A stretch of 64,000 nt of DNA, taken from positions 682,001-746,000 of the forward strand of contig JADANN010000098.1 in assembly GCA_018806985.1 (NCBI GenBank), given 5' to 3'. A program made the translations under genes and the position numbers. Below the pieces are notes generated by a model that had not been told where the DNA came from, did no database searches, and worked only from the letters and a program-made list of their open reading frames with translations. This document shows positions 34,501-44,168 of the stretch, piece by piece; position 1 is the first letter of the stretch, and each line of letters begins with the position of its first letter. This stretch comes from Angiostrongylus vasorum. Taxonomy: Eukaryota; Nematoda; Chromadorea; Rhabditida; Metastrongylidae.

Positions 34501-34735
34501 AGCGGCATTTGTCTTGCTGACATATGTTGTCGGTCTGTGTGTGTGTGCCCATGTGTCATAAAGTCGTGTCGTGTCGGCTTACATCAGAGACTCTGTTTTA
34601 ATTGGACAGAAACACTTAAAAGTTGCCTCCCATCAGCAATACCTCTTCTCCAGACGCACACATGGCCACCCGGACACTGATCGGCTTGCACACTATGAGA
34701 AAAGGAGCACGGCGACGAATAGCGGAGACACTTAA
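25398..34735 (+). CDS. Seven-exon protein of unknown function (246 or 265 aa)
   Basis: Exons 25,398-25,506, 26,820-26,888, 31,254-31,374, 31,476-31,569 (or to 31,626), 32,754-32,922, 33,721-33,800 and 34,637-34,735 chain with fully consistent phases (1,1,2,0,1,0) and no internal stop. The N-terminus is polar (MYNSKNNWDDREKYHAHMRA), and SPLGYG and NAVGY precede two exon joins. The middle has ANHIASYLWDSTKSPRNEQI and KPPILSAILTPELLEHLSSS. The second half looks all-helical (HYLEHFCALISKSSKNVEAF, NYLSGLAVKKLSAIVGKRAL, FEMIMEIWHELSAVGN), suggesting a helical-repeat fold. The C-terminus is basic and polar and ends NSGDT. No signal peptide or membrane span. I do not recognise the family. Intron 2 hosts two SINE-A copies. 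Confidence 0.65.
26820..26888 (+). CDS. Unknown gene exon 2
   Basis: Acceptor caagggattag; donor TACG|gtaggt. Encodes GQRDSAHRIEGHVRSPEFN then AVGY. GC-rich against its flanks. Starts and ends in phase 1, so skipping it would keep the frame. Confidence 0.6.
26889..27940. other. Intron 2 of the unknown gene, first part; nothing seen
   Basis: AT-rich; no repeat family recognised. Intron 1 (25,507-26,819) likewise holds only a short unsupported frame at 26,171-26,410. Confidence 0.4.
27950..28064 (-). CDS. Candidate terminal exon, antisense in intron 2
   Basis: On the minus strand the acceptor aacttctccag is followed by T|AGA AAG AAG, giving RKKAARKFANSSDQHTSTSS, then TTSSVGDGAEGTDDDWV and TGA (27,950-27,952). 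This basic, then Ser/Thr, then acidic ending is typical of a real C-terminus. GC content is raised. The 91-codon minus frame at 27,820-28,095 and the plus frame at 27,779-27,994 overlap it and are probably shadows. No upstream exon is assigned; it would have to end in phase 2. Confidence 0.4.
28619..29010 (+). mobile_element. SINE-A copy 2, in intron 2
   Basis: Flanked by taatcagtcaaat at 28,619-28,631 and 28,998-29,010, a target duplication. Box A-like tggctaggtgg, box B-like ggattcatcccc, and a tail built of atccaagta units. Confidence 0.85.
29015..29670. other. Intron 2, nothing seen
   Basis: AT-rich, no repeat or coding signal recognised. Confidence 0.4.
29673..29815 (+). mobile_element. 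tRNA-like SINE remnant with the shared central module
   Basis: gtagagcagtggctagatgc (box A-like) and tttgaccccgcgctctt (box B-like) are followed by agagggataccagacttgtc, the module shared with SINE-B. The 98-codon plus frame starting here is not considered a gene. Confidence 0.5.
30489..30912 (+). mobile_element. SINE-A copy 3, in intron 2
   Basis: Flanking attg(c/a)ctgaaac at 30,489-30,500 and 30,901-30,912 matches in 11 of 12 bases. The body aligns with copies 1 and 2. The 188-codon minus frame at 30,114-30,680 runs through this SINE and is spurious. Confidence 0.8.
31254..31374 (+). CDS. Unknown gene exon 3
   Basis: Acceptor after a long T/C tract (tttttttcaccgcag); donor ATATG|gtgaga; phase 1 to 2. 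Encodes APFLANHIASYLWDS and on to TQLEKRI. Best splice signals of the set. Confidence 0.75.
31476..31569 (+). CDS. Unknown gene exon 4 (3' end uncertain)
   Basis: The acceptor agatgcag is weak and intron 3 would be 101 bp. The frame KSSSKPPILSAILTPELLEH is strongly coding-like. Donor ACA|gtagca (31,570) is weak; CTAGTA|gtaaga (31,627) is stronger and adds 19 residues. Both end in phase 0. Confidence 0.5.
32754..32922 (+). CDS. Unknown gene exon 5
   Basis: Acceptor ttgctccag; donor TCGC|gtaagtg; phase 0 to 1. Encodes CEVLLADTHYLEHFC and on to KLSAIVGKRALS, predicted helical. Confidence 0.65.
33106..33439 (-). CDS. Candidate antisense terminal exon in intron 5
   Basis: A minus frame of 133 codons (33,507 to stop at 33,106) lies in an AT-rich 798-bp intron but is itself GC-richer. 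An acceptor (attcgcttacag) would start the exon at 33,439, giving 111 codons: ICLFVDGNVVSHFSVQI, then VLRVDVIVSSDRLLVNRPLL, then ARRPTYRLIDLSNSLSASYR. Not a recognised family. An internal donor-like gtgagt with an acceptor 33 bp later is also in frame. A plus-strand frame MCDFIEGPDCYRVFGDHRNR overlaps it and is probably the shadow. Confidence 0.35.
33721..33800 (+). CDS. Unknown gene exon 6
   Basis: Textbook acceptor tttgcttcag; donor GGGAAT|gtatga; phase 1 to 0. Encodes RAIETVKKSTTFEMIMEIWH and ELSAVGN. Shorter than 60 codons; found only by splice analysis. Confidence 0.65.
34637..34735 (+). CDS. Unknown gene terminal exon 7
   Basis: Acceptor gcctcccatcag; encodes QYLFSRRTHGHPDTDRLAHY then EKRSTATNSGDT and stop TAA (34,733-34,735). 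Longer frames crossing this stretch on both strands (34,616-34,847) are taken as shadows. Confidence 0.55.
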   Translation, partial: QYLFSRRTHGHPDTDRLAHYEKRSTATNSGDT

Positions 34736-34739
34736 TGAA

Positions 34740-35360
34740 AAAGTTGAGGGGAACGGAGTGGAAATGGGGGGGACGAGCTGTGTGGTTGTCTTATGGCATG
34801 AAACCTTGCTTTGTGGAATGAGCATGGAATCTTCCTTTCATTGTTAAAAATACTTAAGCGCTAATATGATTAGAATTCCATGACTTCTTTGAATTTAAAG
34901 GCACTAATAGTTTAGTAAAGGTCACTTTTTCCAATCTGTGTTGGTGACATTTTGGAACAATATTCCGAAAGAATTTGTCTCCACAAACAAAGCACCAGAG
35001 TAGGAAAGATACTGAAAAAAGAGCAAAGCAAACGAAAAAAAGAAGACACTAAGATGACGTAAACAAGGAGGAAGAAAGGAAGAGGAAAGAATGTGAAGAA
35101 AGTAACTACATAGGGCAGAATCAGTGTGGAGAATGGAGCCAATTACTTTTCATATCCTACTTATATCATACGTGCGCTCAACGTTGAAGGCACTGCTACA
35201 TCTGCAACGTATTTGGAAAAGTTAAAATAGGAATGACCAGAATGGTTTTGTACGTGTTGTTATTCTTGAACCTTTCACTAATCCAGTATCATTTCATGAC
35301 CCGACAACCTCTCGATAATGGATCTGTGATACTCTTCCTCACTGTAAGCGTACTTCTTTC
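34740..35360. other. 3' flank of the unknown gene; nothing supported
   Basis: A purine-rich stretch lies at about 34,985-35,105. The frames at 34,912-35,142 (minus) and 35,233-35,553 (plus) have no support. Confidence 0.35.
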
Positions 35361-35367
35361 CTCATTC

Positions 35368-35532
35368 TTAAAACAAGACTTCCTTTTGATCGAAGAAATT
35401 GTCCTGTGTGACAAACCCAGAGCAAACTGTTTTTCGGGAATAGAAGACACTGGCAGGTCTAAGTTTTCTGCCGATCCTTCTTGTAGCTCCATCTGTTTCT
35501 TCTACTGTGACTACAGTAACTGTATCGCGCAT
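35368..35532 (-). CDS. Small candidate ORF, 54 aa
   Basis: ATG (35,532) to TAA (35,368): MRDTVTVVTVEETDGATRRI, GRKLRPASVFYSRKTV and a Phe-rich end. Charged and coding-like, convergent with the plus-strand gene. It may be a terminal exon (acceptor-like gatacag inside). Longer overlapping frames on both strands make the assignment uncertain. Confidence 0.25.
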   Translation of the reverse strand: MRDTVTVVTVEETDGATRRIGRKLRPASVFYSRKTVCSGFVTQDNFFDQKEVLF

Positions 35533-35584
35533 ATTTTTACACTAACTCGTTGACAGATGTCCCTGTGCATCTGTCTTACTACAT

Positions 35585-35800
35585 AAACCTACCGTAACCT
35601 GCTGAAGTGATCCTACCGCCGATGCTCGTAAAATAGCAAGGCCATGTACAAAACGCCCGGGTGCGACAGCGGAGAAGCAGCTCGCAAACGCGGAGACGCA
35701 GGCGTGGGAAACGCAGAATGAGTCGCTGGGAACGGGAGGGCGCAGAGCAGAACCTCTAAGGAACTCGCCGACAAGGAGTGCCGATCACTAAACTTCTTCC
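35585..35800. other. GC-rich island open in several frames
   Basis: GC-rich island. A plus frame (TADARKIARPCTKRPG, then AEKQLANAETQAWETQNESL) and at least two minus frames are open across it, so openness alone means little. It could be an exon or a promoter island; strand undecided. Confidence 0.25.
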
Positions 35801-35809
35801 ACTGCAAAT

Positions 35810-36720
35810 TAAGTCCTCATAGTCATGAGTATATTGATTGATGGGTAATGAGCAATGGCTGATGTAAACTCACGAATACTGCTGAAATGAACGTAGTCTC
35901 TAATGAAGAATGCAGTTGTCATGAAGCACGGCAAATTTGGGGAGAGAGCAGAAATTCTTATGAGTGCTTTGAGATCACTAGGGGATAGAAATTTCTCATA
36001 AGTTACAGTGATACTAGATAGACACTAGAACAATATCTTCTTCATTCGGAAAGTGGTTGCTTTTCTGATTAGTCACTTCTCTACTCGAAATTCAAATCCT
36101 AAATTTGATTTCAATCTTAATTCAGATGAAGTTTGTGAAAAGAAGACATCACAATTTCATCTTAGTCATGAACTATTGGTCAACTGTTCCTGAAACTTCT
36201 ACGTTTTTGACAACTTATACAGATACTTTCTTGGGGGTGCTATCCCTTTCCCTTCAAATCTCAGTGCCTCATAGTGAAATTCTACTTGGTGCATTGACTT
36301 CGTCAGTGAACTATGATGGAGCGCTTATTTCCTCACGAGCTGCATGAGGTAGGAAGTCAAAGTGAGCAAAAAAAAGGCATACTTGTGGAATTTACAGAAT
36401 ATCAAACAGTTCGAGCATCTCACCACCATTCTACGTATGGGAGAAAATTTTTTTGGCCGTTAAAGTCAGGGTTCTTCAACTTCAAAACGTTTATTGCTTT
36501 TTTGCTTCTTCTTTCATTTGTAATGACCTAAATCTAGGTTCAGCCATGGTAAAGTTAGGTTCTACTTCGGTAATCGTTCTGCTAAAACATTACTGCTGGA
36601 ACCTCTGCTTCTTTAAGACTAAAAATCACCCAGAAGAGGTGAAGAACCTCAACCCGAACTCTAATCATACGATAGAGCACGTCCACAGCAAAGTGAACTG
36701 TGTACATCTGACTACAACAG
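35810..36720. other. No supported gene
   Basis: Frames at 36,105-36,347 and 36,453-36,812 show no domain. Confidence 0.35.
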
Positions 36721-36727
36721 TGGAAGC

Positions 36728-36815
36728 TGGCGTGGGTGACGACGGCCAAAGTATCGAACCGACAAGTCATCACACCATGAACGTTCCCATTGCGCTACGT
36801 CTTGAAGAGTAATAA
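36728..36815 (-). mobile_element. tRNA-like SINE head, minus strand
   Basis: Minus strand shows a perfect box A (TAGCGCAATGG, 36,787-36,797) and a box B-like GGTTCGATACT (36,750-36,760) 26 bp further on. No intact tRNA cloverleaf could be drawn, so this is taken as a SINE head. Confidence 0.5.
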
Positions 36816-36819
36816 CCTC

Positions 36820-38975
36820 ACTTTGAAGATCTATTTAGTAAGTTTTTTTTTACTACCAGCTTTTGATCTGGAGATCTTCACAGTGTTCCCACTCGTATTG
36901 CTTTTCAAGAGCTGAACTAGGCATTAATTGAATAGAATTCCAATCCAGCTATGAATTACATCTCACTTCGGCATAATCAAGCAATATCTTTATTAATAAG
37001 CCCGGACAAGGAGATGTAACTGATGTGGTGCTCCACTCTAGTCAGTTCTACCCGGTCCGCTTATGATGACTCCGATGTCACAGCGATTAACTACTTAGTG
37101 GACAAAGCAACTGGAATCAGTAGAAGAGACGACACGCTTATGACTTACCCACGAAAAGGTTTTATATTAAACTTTTGCAAGTTTAACAATAAAACCCCTA
37201 CTTAGTATCACTCACTCTAAGATCCTAGGAAAAAAAATTGTGCTACTTGCTAGTAAAATCACGAAGACATCTTTTTAAAATGTATCCTTTACTTTTTTCT
37301 TTTTGTGAGGTGCTCTTAATGTTTGGGCCAAAAAATGAGAAATTATTCGCTTTGTTTAAATATTACTCACTAGTTTCTTACCGTTAAAGATCATCGAGAC
37401 AAGGCCTGCCGTTCAATCCTATCGCCACTATTTCTGCTGTGCTACCGTAACCGAGCTATGGATCGACGTGAATCGGTCAATTGGAACGCTATAGTTTTCA
37501 TTTCTTCTTGCGTAATAAAGATGTGCGCTAGAAATTTGTTATTCAAATTGTTCGAGGTTCCACGGTCGTAAAGATACGGTAGCCGTAATGTCAACGGAGA
37601 ACCAACGAGGCCTCGAAAAGTAAGTGAACAGATGGAGTCAGTTACGGCTACGCTCGCGTTACCATAAAGAAACTAACAACATTTAAAAACGAAAAAAAAA
37701 GCCATTCTGAACAGTGTAAACCACTCCAAGAAGATAATGCAGATGCAGTTCCGTCCGGAACCGACTTCTTAGCGAAAACTTGCGTAGGGGAGCTTATTGA
37801 CTTTTGAAGACATCGTGTTGAGCAATTAAAAAGGAAGTGGACCGTTTTTTGGGTCTTTCGATTTAGTCCAATAAGATTTCTCACAAGTTCCTGTCTAGTG
37901 AGTTTGTTAAAGGAGTCAGTTTTATCATGAAAATTATAAAGATACGATGCAATCGATGGTTGTAGGATTGATAAACTAGCAGGAAGTCGCAAAAGATAGT
38001 GCCAGTTAGAAGTTAGCCGAATCGATGCTCTTCAGAAGAAAATTCCTTTGAAAGAAAATGATCGAGTATCGAAGATGCTGGCACTTGTGCGTAATCTTTG
38101 CACTAAGGATGAAAAGAAATTAGTGCTGATTAAAAAAAGAATAATAAAAAAGGCGAAGCAATAGCTGTCATGATATGGAAAGAATGAGGACTGGACGAAG
38201 TATTCTATCACTGAACAACTAGTGGTGGGGTTGTATAAACAAATAAAAAGAGACGGCTAGGGAATATTTGCGAATGATGAGCGTGGAAGTTTATGACGGA
38301 GCTAGGATGAGTGCAGTGAAATAAAGGCGGATTAGTGAGTAGTGGGGTCGTCAAATATAGGGTTCGAAAACACCAACGGTTCTTCTACTACAAACAGCAA
38401 TGACGAGAAGCCATGATTCTCGCAATAGCAGAGCTACAATGTCGAGCAGTGTTTGCTCGTGCAAAGGGAATCGTGACGGGAAAAATTCAAAAGAATTGAA
38501 AAGATTGAAAAGTTCCAAGGATGCAAAAGCTGACTTCGAAACTCTATCATTCAAATCTAGTTCAGGTCTATGGATAAGTTTGGCAGTTCGATTTTTGAAG
38601 CTTTTCTTTCAAGCTTCTATTTCGATTTATCCTTCTCGACCAATCGATGCTCCGATCAAAGAATCAAGTGGCTGCACTCCTGGAAGAATTTTAGCTGCAA
38701 GATCAAAGATTTTCACCTAATATACAACTAAGCAAGTGCCTGTGGTACAGATCTGGTAACTTTCTAGCGTGATCATCTTGGGATTCGGTGGAAAATCTCT
38801 ATTAATTAACACTCAACAAGTCACCTAGGAGGTGAAACTGCAGATCCTTAAGCCTCACTATATAGAAGAAGTGCTTGTTTCTCCACCACGTCCAATTATT
38901 TAAATAAGTGAAAAAATTTCGTGAAAGATAAAAGTACATTTTTGAAACCGACCTCATTTAACCTCGGTAGCAAAA
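36820..38975. other. No supported gene
   Basis: Short frames at 37,648-37,992 (minus) and 38,400-38,720 (plus) lack splice signals or domains. TACGGTAG-type octamers recur at 37,449 and 37,575. Confidence 0.35.
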
Positions 38976-38979
38976 CAAT

Positions 38980-39197
38980 CAACATGTGCTTAAACTGTTG
39001 AGCTTACGCGAGGTTGATAAAAATATTTATTTCGCCTAACGTTTCGCCATCCTCGGCCTCACCAGTACTGACGGACTTGGACCACCTGGATTACTTACTC
39101 GGATCATCGGCTCTGATGAAGACGAACAAGTTGAAACATTACCCAAAATAAATATCTTTGTCGACATCGTTTAAGCTCAACAATTTAAACACATGTT
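38980..39197. mobile_element. Small inverted-end element carrying two PLE-type ends
   Basis: The ends are inverted copies (catgtgcttaaactgttgag at the left; complement of ctcaacaatttaaacacatg at the right). Each half carries a hammerhead-like core pointing outward: minus CUGGUGA..GGCGAAAC (39,041-39,065) and plus CTGATGA..GTTGAAAC (39,113-39,137). There is no coding sequence. Interpreted as a head-to-head pair of PLE termini. Confidence 0.6.
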
Positions 39198-39929
39198 GAT
39201 GCACATGCAAAAGTTTGGAAAACCTCTGACAGTTAGGCGTTAAATAATAAGCAACATAATACGTGCTATAGGTTATGCTCAGTTTCTAAACCATGTTATA
39301 TGTTGCATAACGTTCTTTTTTGATCTCTATGATTTGAAACACCATACTGTTTTAGCATTGTCCTTTCATAGAAGAAGTCTAAGATAGTGCCATTAGCTTC
39401 GACTCATTAAGAACACACAATCGGTTATGGGGGTAGAAGTGGAAGCAAACGATGCCGACGACAGAAGCGTAGGTGAGATTCGTACGATTTATCGAGCGTC
39501 TGATGGGAAAATTCTGAAAAGACTGCTGACGGAATCAGTGCCGACAACGGTTTGATGTGTCTGAGAGGCAACGACGGACCAAAGCGGGTTGTTGCATTTT
39601 CATGAACCTATAAACATTTCGACTGAGCGCATTAATTTCATTGATTCCCCGAAGAGTCGTCACAAAATTGGAAAGCTCGTTTAGGCATCGATGAATCGAA
39701 GACGAGAGGCATTCCAGTGGCTGAGTGTTCATGAAAACGCTAGTGTTTTCAATATAAGATTGACATACTCAGTAACTGCAGAAATCTGTTAAAGAGCTAA
39801 AAAATAGCACAAAGTTTTCTTTTTGTTAGAATCCTTCGCTGCCCGGTCCCTTGCACCTGCAAAAGATTTTAATAAATTTGGACATTGTTGGTAAATTATA
39901 ATGCACAATGTATAACTGAACTGGGAAAA

Positions 39930-40235
39930 GGATAGCGTAGTGGTTAGTGGTGTAGATCATTGAGAGGCGAGATGCTGGTTCGACCTCCTCCCGAAGCTAT
40001 CCTCCAGTCCACGTGGCAACGCCGTAGCTTCTTCAAGATTGAGTAGAACAGTTCTACCAGCATCCTACGACATTTACCAAAAACAGAAATCCTCAAGCAG
40101 TAGTAGAAACAACACGCGAAATGTTCGAAGACCTTTGTGGGCGATGAGGCGATGAGTGAGTGAAAAACAAACCCAATGTGAAAAGTGCTTGGATCCACAC
40201 AGTAGATGTGATGACGGCTTACTTTGAAAAAGTTA
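39930..40235 (+). mobile_element. SINE-C, plus copy with best Pol III promoter
   Basis: Perfect box A tagcgtagtgg (39,933-39,943) and near-perfect box B ggttcgacctc (39,977-39,987). The body includes tcgaagacctttgtgggcga and aagtgcttggatccacacag, shared with copies at 40.5 (minus), 52.0, 53.3 (minus) and 63.3 kb (minus). Confidence 0.8.
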
Positions 40236-40239
40236 ATAA

Positions 40240-40545
40240 ATTCGACGACTAATGTGGTTAAGATGTTTCACCACGTTATTGCCTTACTTATGGACGCACT
40301 CAGTCAATGGTTGTGAACTTTACCTTTACAGAGGTTCGTTGGATCCAAGCGAAACAATCGCCATGGTTTAATCTTTCGGAAGTGAGGTCGCAGAAATGCA
40401 CATTTTGCCAAGAATCACGCCTTGACCTGCCTCAAAACTAATACGCGGTAAATATTATCTGGTAACTTAACTTACTCAATCAGAAATATTTTCGATTCAT
40501 TGGTCTTCGATTTCTTGAACTTGTCATTTATCTTAATTTATTTTA
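40240..40545. other. No feature seen
   Basis: Short AT-rich spacer between two SINE-C copies of opposite orientation. Confidence 0.4.
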
Positions 40546-40549
40546 TATG

Positions 40550-40800
40550 ACTCGTCCTCACGTCTATTGTGCAGATCCCAGCAGTTCTCACATTCGATTC
40601 GTTTCCTCGCGTCCATTGTCCACAAAGATCTTCCAACTTTTACGTGCGACTTCGGTTGCTGCTTGATGAACTTCATTTTTATCTTAAATGTCGCAGAATA
40701 CTGGTCAACCAATTCTGCCTGGAGTTCTGGGATAGCCGGGCTGGGGCGTTCCCAATTGGATTGCAGAGAGTGATTTTTTTTCCGTACAAATCCGGATGAG
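40550..40800 (-). mobile_element. SINE-C, minus copy
   Basis: Inverted relative to the 39.9-kb copy: ttcgattcgtttcctcgcgt, then cacaaagatcttccaac, then gggatagccgg. The two plus frames at 40,567-40,799 are shadows of this SINE. Confidence 0.7.
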
Positions 40801-40804
40801 AGGT

Positions 40805-41435
40805 TTGGTTGGCCCGAAGCGGAACCGAACTGGCGTTATGCTCGTGATCACGGACGTCACTACCACTATGGTATCTGCCTCCTTATCGAACTTTGTTCAC
40901 GACAAATCCAATTTGCTCCAAGGAAGCCATATCATTGGATCGATGTACCTTTAGTGACGTAAATTTTATCCGGATGAGAACTATTTCGTTCATGTGTGGA
41001 TCAAATGTGGGTGAAAACAGTTTAACTTTTCGTTATCGATCATTCATATTCCAGCCTATGAGGTAATCCATTCTTGCTTATATGGTGCGACTTCACACGA
41101 TTAGATCCAACAGCCACCTCATTTGGTTCGTCACCTTGCATCGGTCATCAAAAAAGATCTTTACATGTGAACGCAGGTTCATCTGGTCCGTGAGGGTTTG
41201 GCCCCATAAATGCCGTTAGATGCTGATCGTTATAAACTGATTTTTTTAATTTTGTGGTAGCTCGATTACAACGTTCGGGTCCGTTACTAATTCGCTAATT
41301 TGCTGATCTCAGAAAGACAGGGATCTTGGTTGCTCACGCAGAAGCTGTGTGAACCAGCAGTCATACGTGTAACACGCGGCCTCCTCAATCCTTTCTTTTT
41401 TTCATGCGTTGATCTCATCTAATTAAAAGGATATT
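40805..41435. other. No supported feature
   Basis: No open frame above background and no repeat family recognised. Confidence 0.35.
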
Positions 41436-41439
41436 AGCA

Positions 41440-41940
41440 AAACTTCAGACCGCAGGTGTCTGCGGTGGGGGAATGAATGCGCTATTGTCCTTTCCGGGGA
41501 GTAACGCGTTCACCACCACACCATACGGGTCCTTCGTTTCGCCTGTCTTTCAGCTAGTTCTACTGATCACTGTTGTCACAATCACCCGTTAACGGGATTG
41601 ATCTGGGGGAGCCCACATCGGCATTGAACTCAGTTAACATGAGGCTGTAGTTGAATTCACAATGTTTTACTTTTTTATTTCCTGCCTTCTATAATTTTCA
41701 TGGTAGGTTGCAGCTAGCTGAGAGACAGACGAAACGAAGGACCCGCATGGTGTGGTGGTGAGCGCGTTACTCCCCGGAAAGGACAATAGCGTGTTCGTTC
41801 CTCACCGCAGACACCTGCGGTCCGGAGTTTTGCAAATATCTCAGCAATCTTGTGGTTGTATTTCGCTTAATAACCCGCCATGAAAATTATAGAAGCAGAA
41901 AATAAAAAAGTGAAACATTGTAAAAGGATATTATTAGAAC
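41440..41940. mobile_element. Foldback element with two inverted arms
   Basis: Left arm (41,448-41,560: gcaggtgtctgcggtggggg, then acgcgttcaccaccacacc, then cgtttcgcctgtctttcagc) and right arm (about 41,715-41,850) are inverted copies. The interior reads cacccgttaacgggattgat and gcattgaactcagttaacat. Arms read outward as gtggtggtgagcgcgttact then cgttcgttcctcaccgcag, which is box A/box B-like. No transposase. The left end is truncated. Confidence 0.8.
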
Positions 41941-41944
41941 CTAC

Positions 41945-42455
41945 ACATCTTTAGGAGGCTATTCAAACTCACTTGCTTCATTAGGAGAATATACTAGGCT
42001 TCTGTGGAACAAGAATCACTCAGTTTTCGGTTGCTTCACTCGTCGTGGCTCGTATCTTCAACCAGTGGAGTGAATGGACTTCTAACTGTGTGCCGTTTTC
42101 AGTATGTAGTTAGTTGCCGTTCTTTTTGAATACAGCACCCACAGAAACCAAATCACACCAGGAGTTTTATAACGCTACTTTTGCCATTCTGTTCATACAA
42201 ATTTTCGTAGGACACTTTTGCAGTCGATCGTCAGCGGTATTATTCAATCCCTTTGTAATGGTCTTTTTTCGCTTCTTTTACTAAAAACAAATAGATTTGC
42301 AAAGTTGATGATACTAGGAAAACAGCGCAGATGTGCTACCCATTCACGTTTTGTTTAATCGACGATCTCGGGAAAGAAACGAAACTGGGCTTGCCATTTC
42401 ATTGTGACGACTTATCGATAGACAATCTATGTTCCTACATTTATTTACATTATCT
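41945..42455. other. No feature seen
   Basis: AT-rich spacer without recognisable content. Confidence 0.35.
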
Positions 42456-42462
42456 TACAAAC

Positions 42463-42610
42463 TGATCTTTTTTTAGCTGATGCGAGGTTTAGTATTTGAT
42501 TAAGACCCATACCAACCTCGCGTCAGCTAAAGAAGATCGTTTATAAGATCTTATAAATAAATATATCAACTATCAATGCCGGGGTCTGTAGAAAGTCGGT
42601 CTTTTGAATC
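42463..42610. repeat. Perfect-looking hairpin plus PLE-end phrase
   Basis: gctgatgcgaggtt (about 42,477-42,490) pairs with aacctcgcgtcagc, and flanking gatcttttttta pairs with taaagaagatc, around a 23-bp loop. Just right of it, caatgccgggg..agaaagtcggtc matches PLE outer ends. Likely a further reduced PLE-end pair. Confidence 0.6.
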
Positions 42611-42841
42611 TTTGTTCAAATTTTCGTAGACGACTGGTCATCAACCTTAAACAGATGAAGGATTTATTTCATATGAGATGGCTTTGGACTAACATCCTCC
42701 TTCTGGTATGCGTTGCCTATTTAATGTGCTGAATGATTCATAGCGTCACACAGTAAATACATTAATCGTCGTAATGTTTACTATACGCATAAAAAGTGGG
42801 GTGCGTGTAGCGCACGAGTCAGAGATGCTTGACAATGCTCA

Positions 42842-43790
42842 CACGGTTGCTGGCTAGAACATACTGTACGAGAGCTGATAAGATTGAAAAACATAAGACT
42901 ATCCGTTAGTGATAAGGGTGGAGAGTTTGTCGTAGTTCCCCATCAGCTAGATGTTGAGATAACGAAAAAGCATCTTGAAGATGCTTCACTTTATTGCCCA
43001 TCATCTGAGAAGGACTTTAAAAGTAAATACCGAAAATTGAACTACGAATGGGCCAAAATGGCAAGGGCTGCTGGCTTAAAACCATCAGTTATCTCTCAAC
43101 TGAAAGTTGACTTACCAACATTTCCCGTCTTGTAGTTGCTTATAAAAAACTCATAAGCTAGTATCAAGCCATGATCTTGCGTCTACCGATGCATCACTGT
43201 TTAAGGTTAGAGCAATCATTAGCTGTGTAGACGGGCCAACGGATAGGATAACATGGTTTTTAACCCTTATATTTAACCAGTTGTTGAAACACATTCCAGC
43301 CCATCTTACGAATACCCAGACGTTTCTGGATCGTCTACGTACTGCGCAACCCAGCAGCGCGTACGTGATGGAGTCGTTCGACGTTAGCGCCCTTTATACA
43401 AACGTGTCGAATGACTCCGCAATGCAAGCCATATTCGAACTCTTGATGCAACACGAAGGAGAAATAAACATGTATGGTTTAAAAGAACGCTTAAGCTGCT
43501 CAATCTTCAGATGGTCCGGAAAGTACTACGCTCAATTAAGAGGGTTGGCAATGGGACAACGACTGGCACCAAGCCTTGCCATTGCATTTATGTCTAAGGT
43601 GGAAGCACCGGCGACCGATCTCGGGCCGCTACTCTACTGTAGATATATAGATGACTGTTTTGTCCTTTGCTCAACACAAGAGGAAATGGACAAATGTCTA
43701 GAAGTTGTTGAATGGACAGTCAGAGTATATCAAGTTCACCCGAGAGAAACGAAAAGAAAACTGGCTTCCATTCCTGAACGTCCAAACTAG
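42842..43790 (+). pseudogene. PLE reverse transcriptase, frame-broken
   Basis: Starts in VRELIRLKNIRLSVSDKGGE, the SDKGG motif of PLE N-termini. Then SFDVSALYTNVSND (palm A, about 43,376-43,410), GLAMGQRLAPSLAIAFM (about 43,541-43,591) and YCRYIDDCFVLCST (about 43,636-43,675) with the catalytic YIDD intact. A stop at 43,133-43,135 and a frame change separate the SDKGG segment from the palm. A second frame change near 43,780 separates the thumb (VHYLSLSPLSHEKGACKKH). Confidence 0.9.
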
Positions 43791-44168
43791 CCTGTCAGAA
43801 TTGACTACATTACGAAGTAGCACCGAAAGCCAAGTAATAAAAACATCTTGGTTCATTACCTCTCCCTCTCACCCCTCTCACACGAAAAGGGCGCTTGTAA
43901 GAAACATGTTTCGAACAGCAACCAACGTGTGCACGGGAAGAGAGCAGAGAGAGAGTCCCGGAACTTGGCGCGGCAAATAGCCATTTCTAATGGCTACGAA
44001 ACCGTAGCTCGGGAATGGTGTAGAGGAAATCCTAGGCCTCCAAACGACAACTCTAGCGGTAATAAAATGGTCCCGTTTATCCTACCGTTCATCTCAAATG
44101 ATGTAAATGCAGCTATAAAACGCTGCTTATGAAGGGCTGGTCTAGAGAATTCGGTAAACGTAGTTGAA

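Noticed and set aside
34623..34847. Plus frame MATRTLIGLHTMRKG and minus frame ending MCASGEEVLLMGGNF
   Set aside because: Both overlap exon 7 in other frames. Exon 7 alone continues the phase of exon 6 after a clean acceptor.
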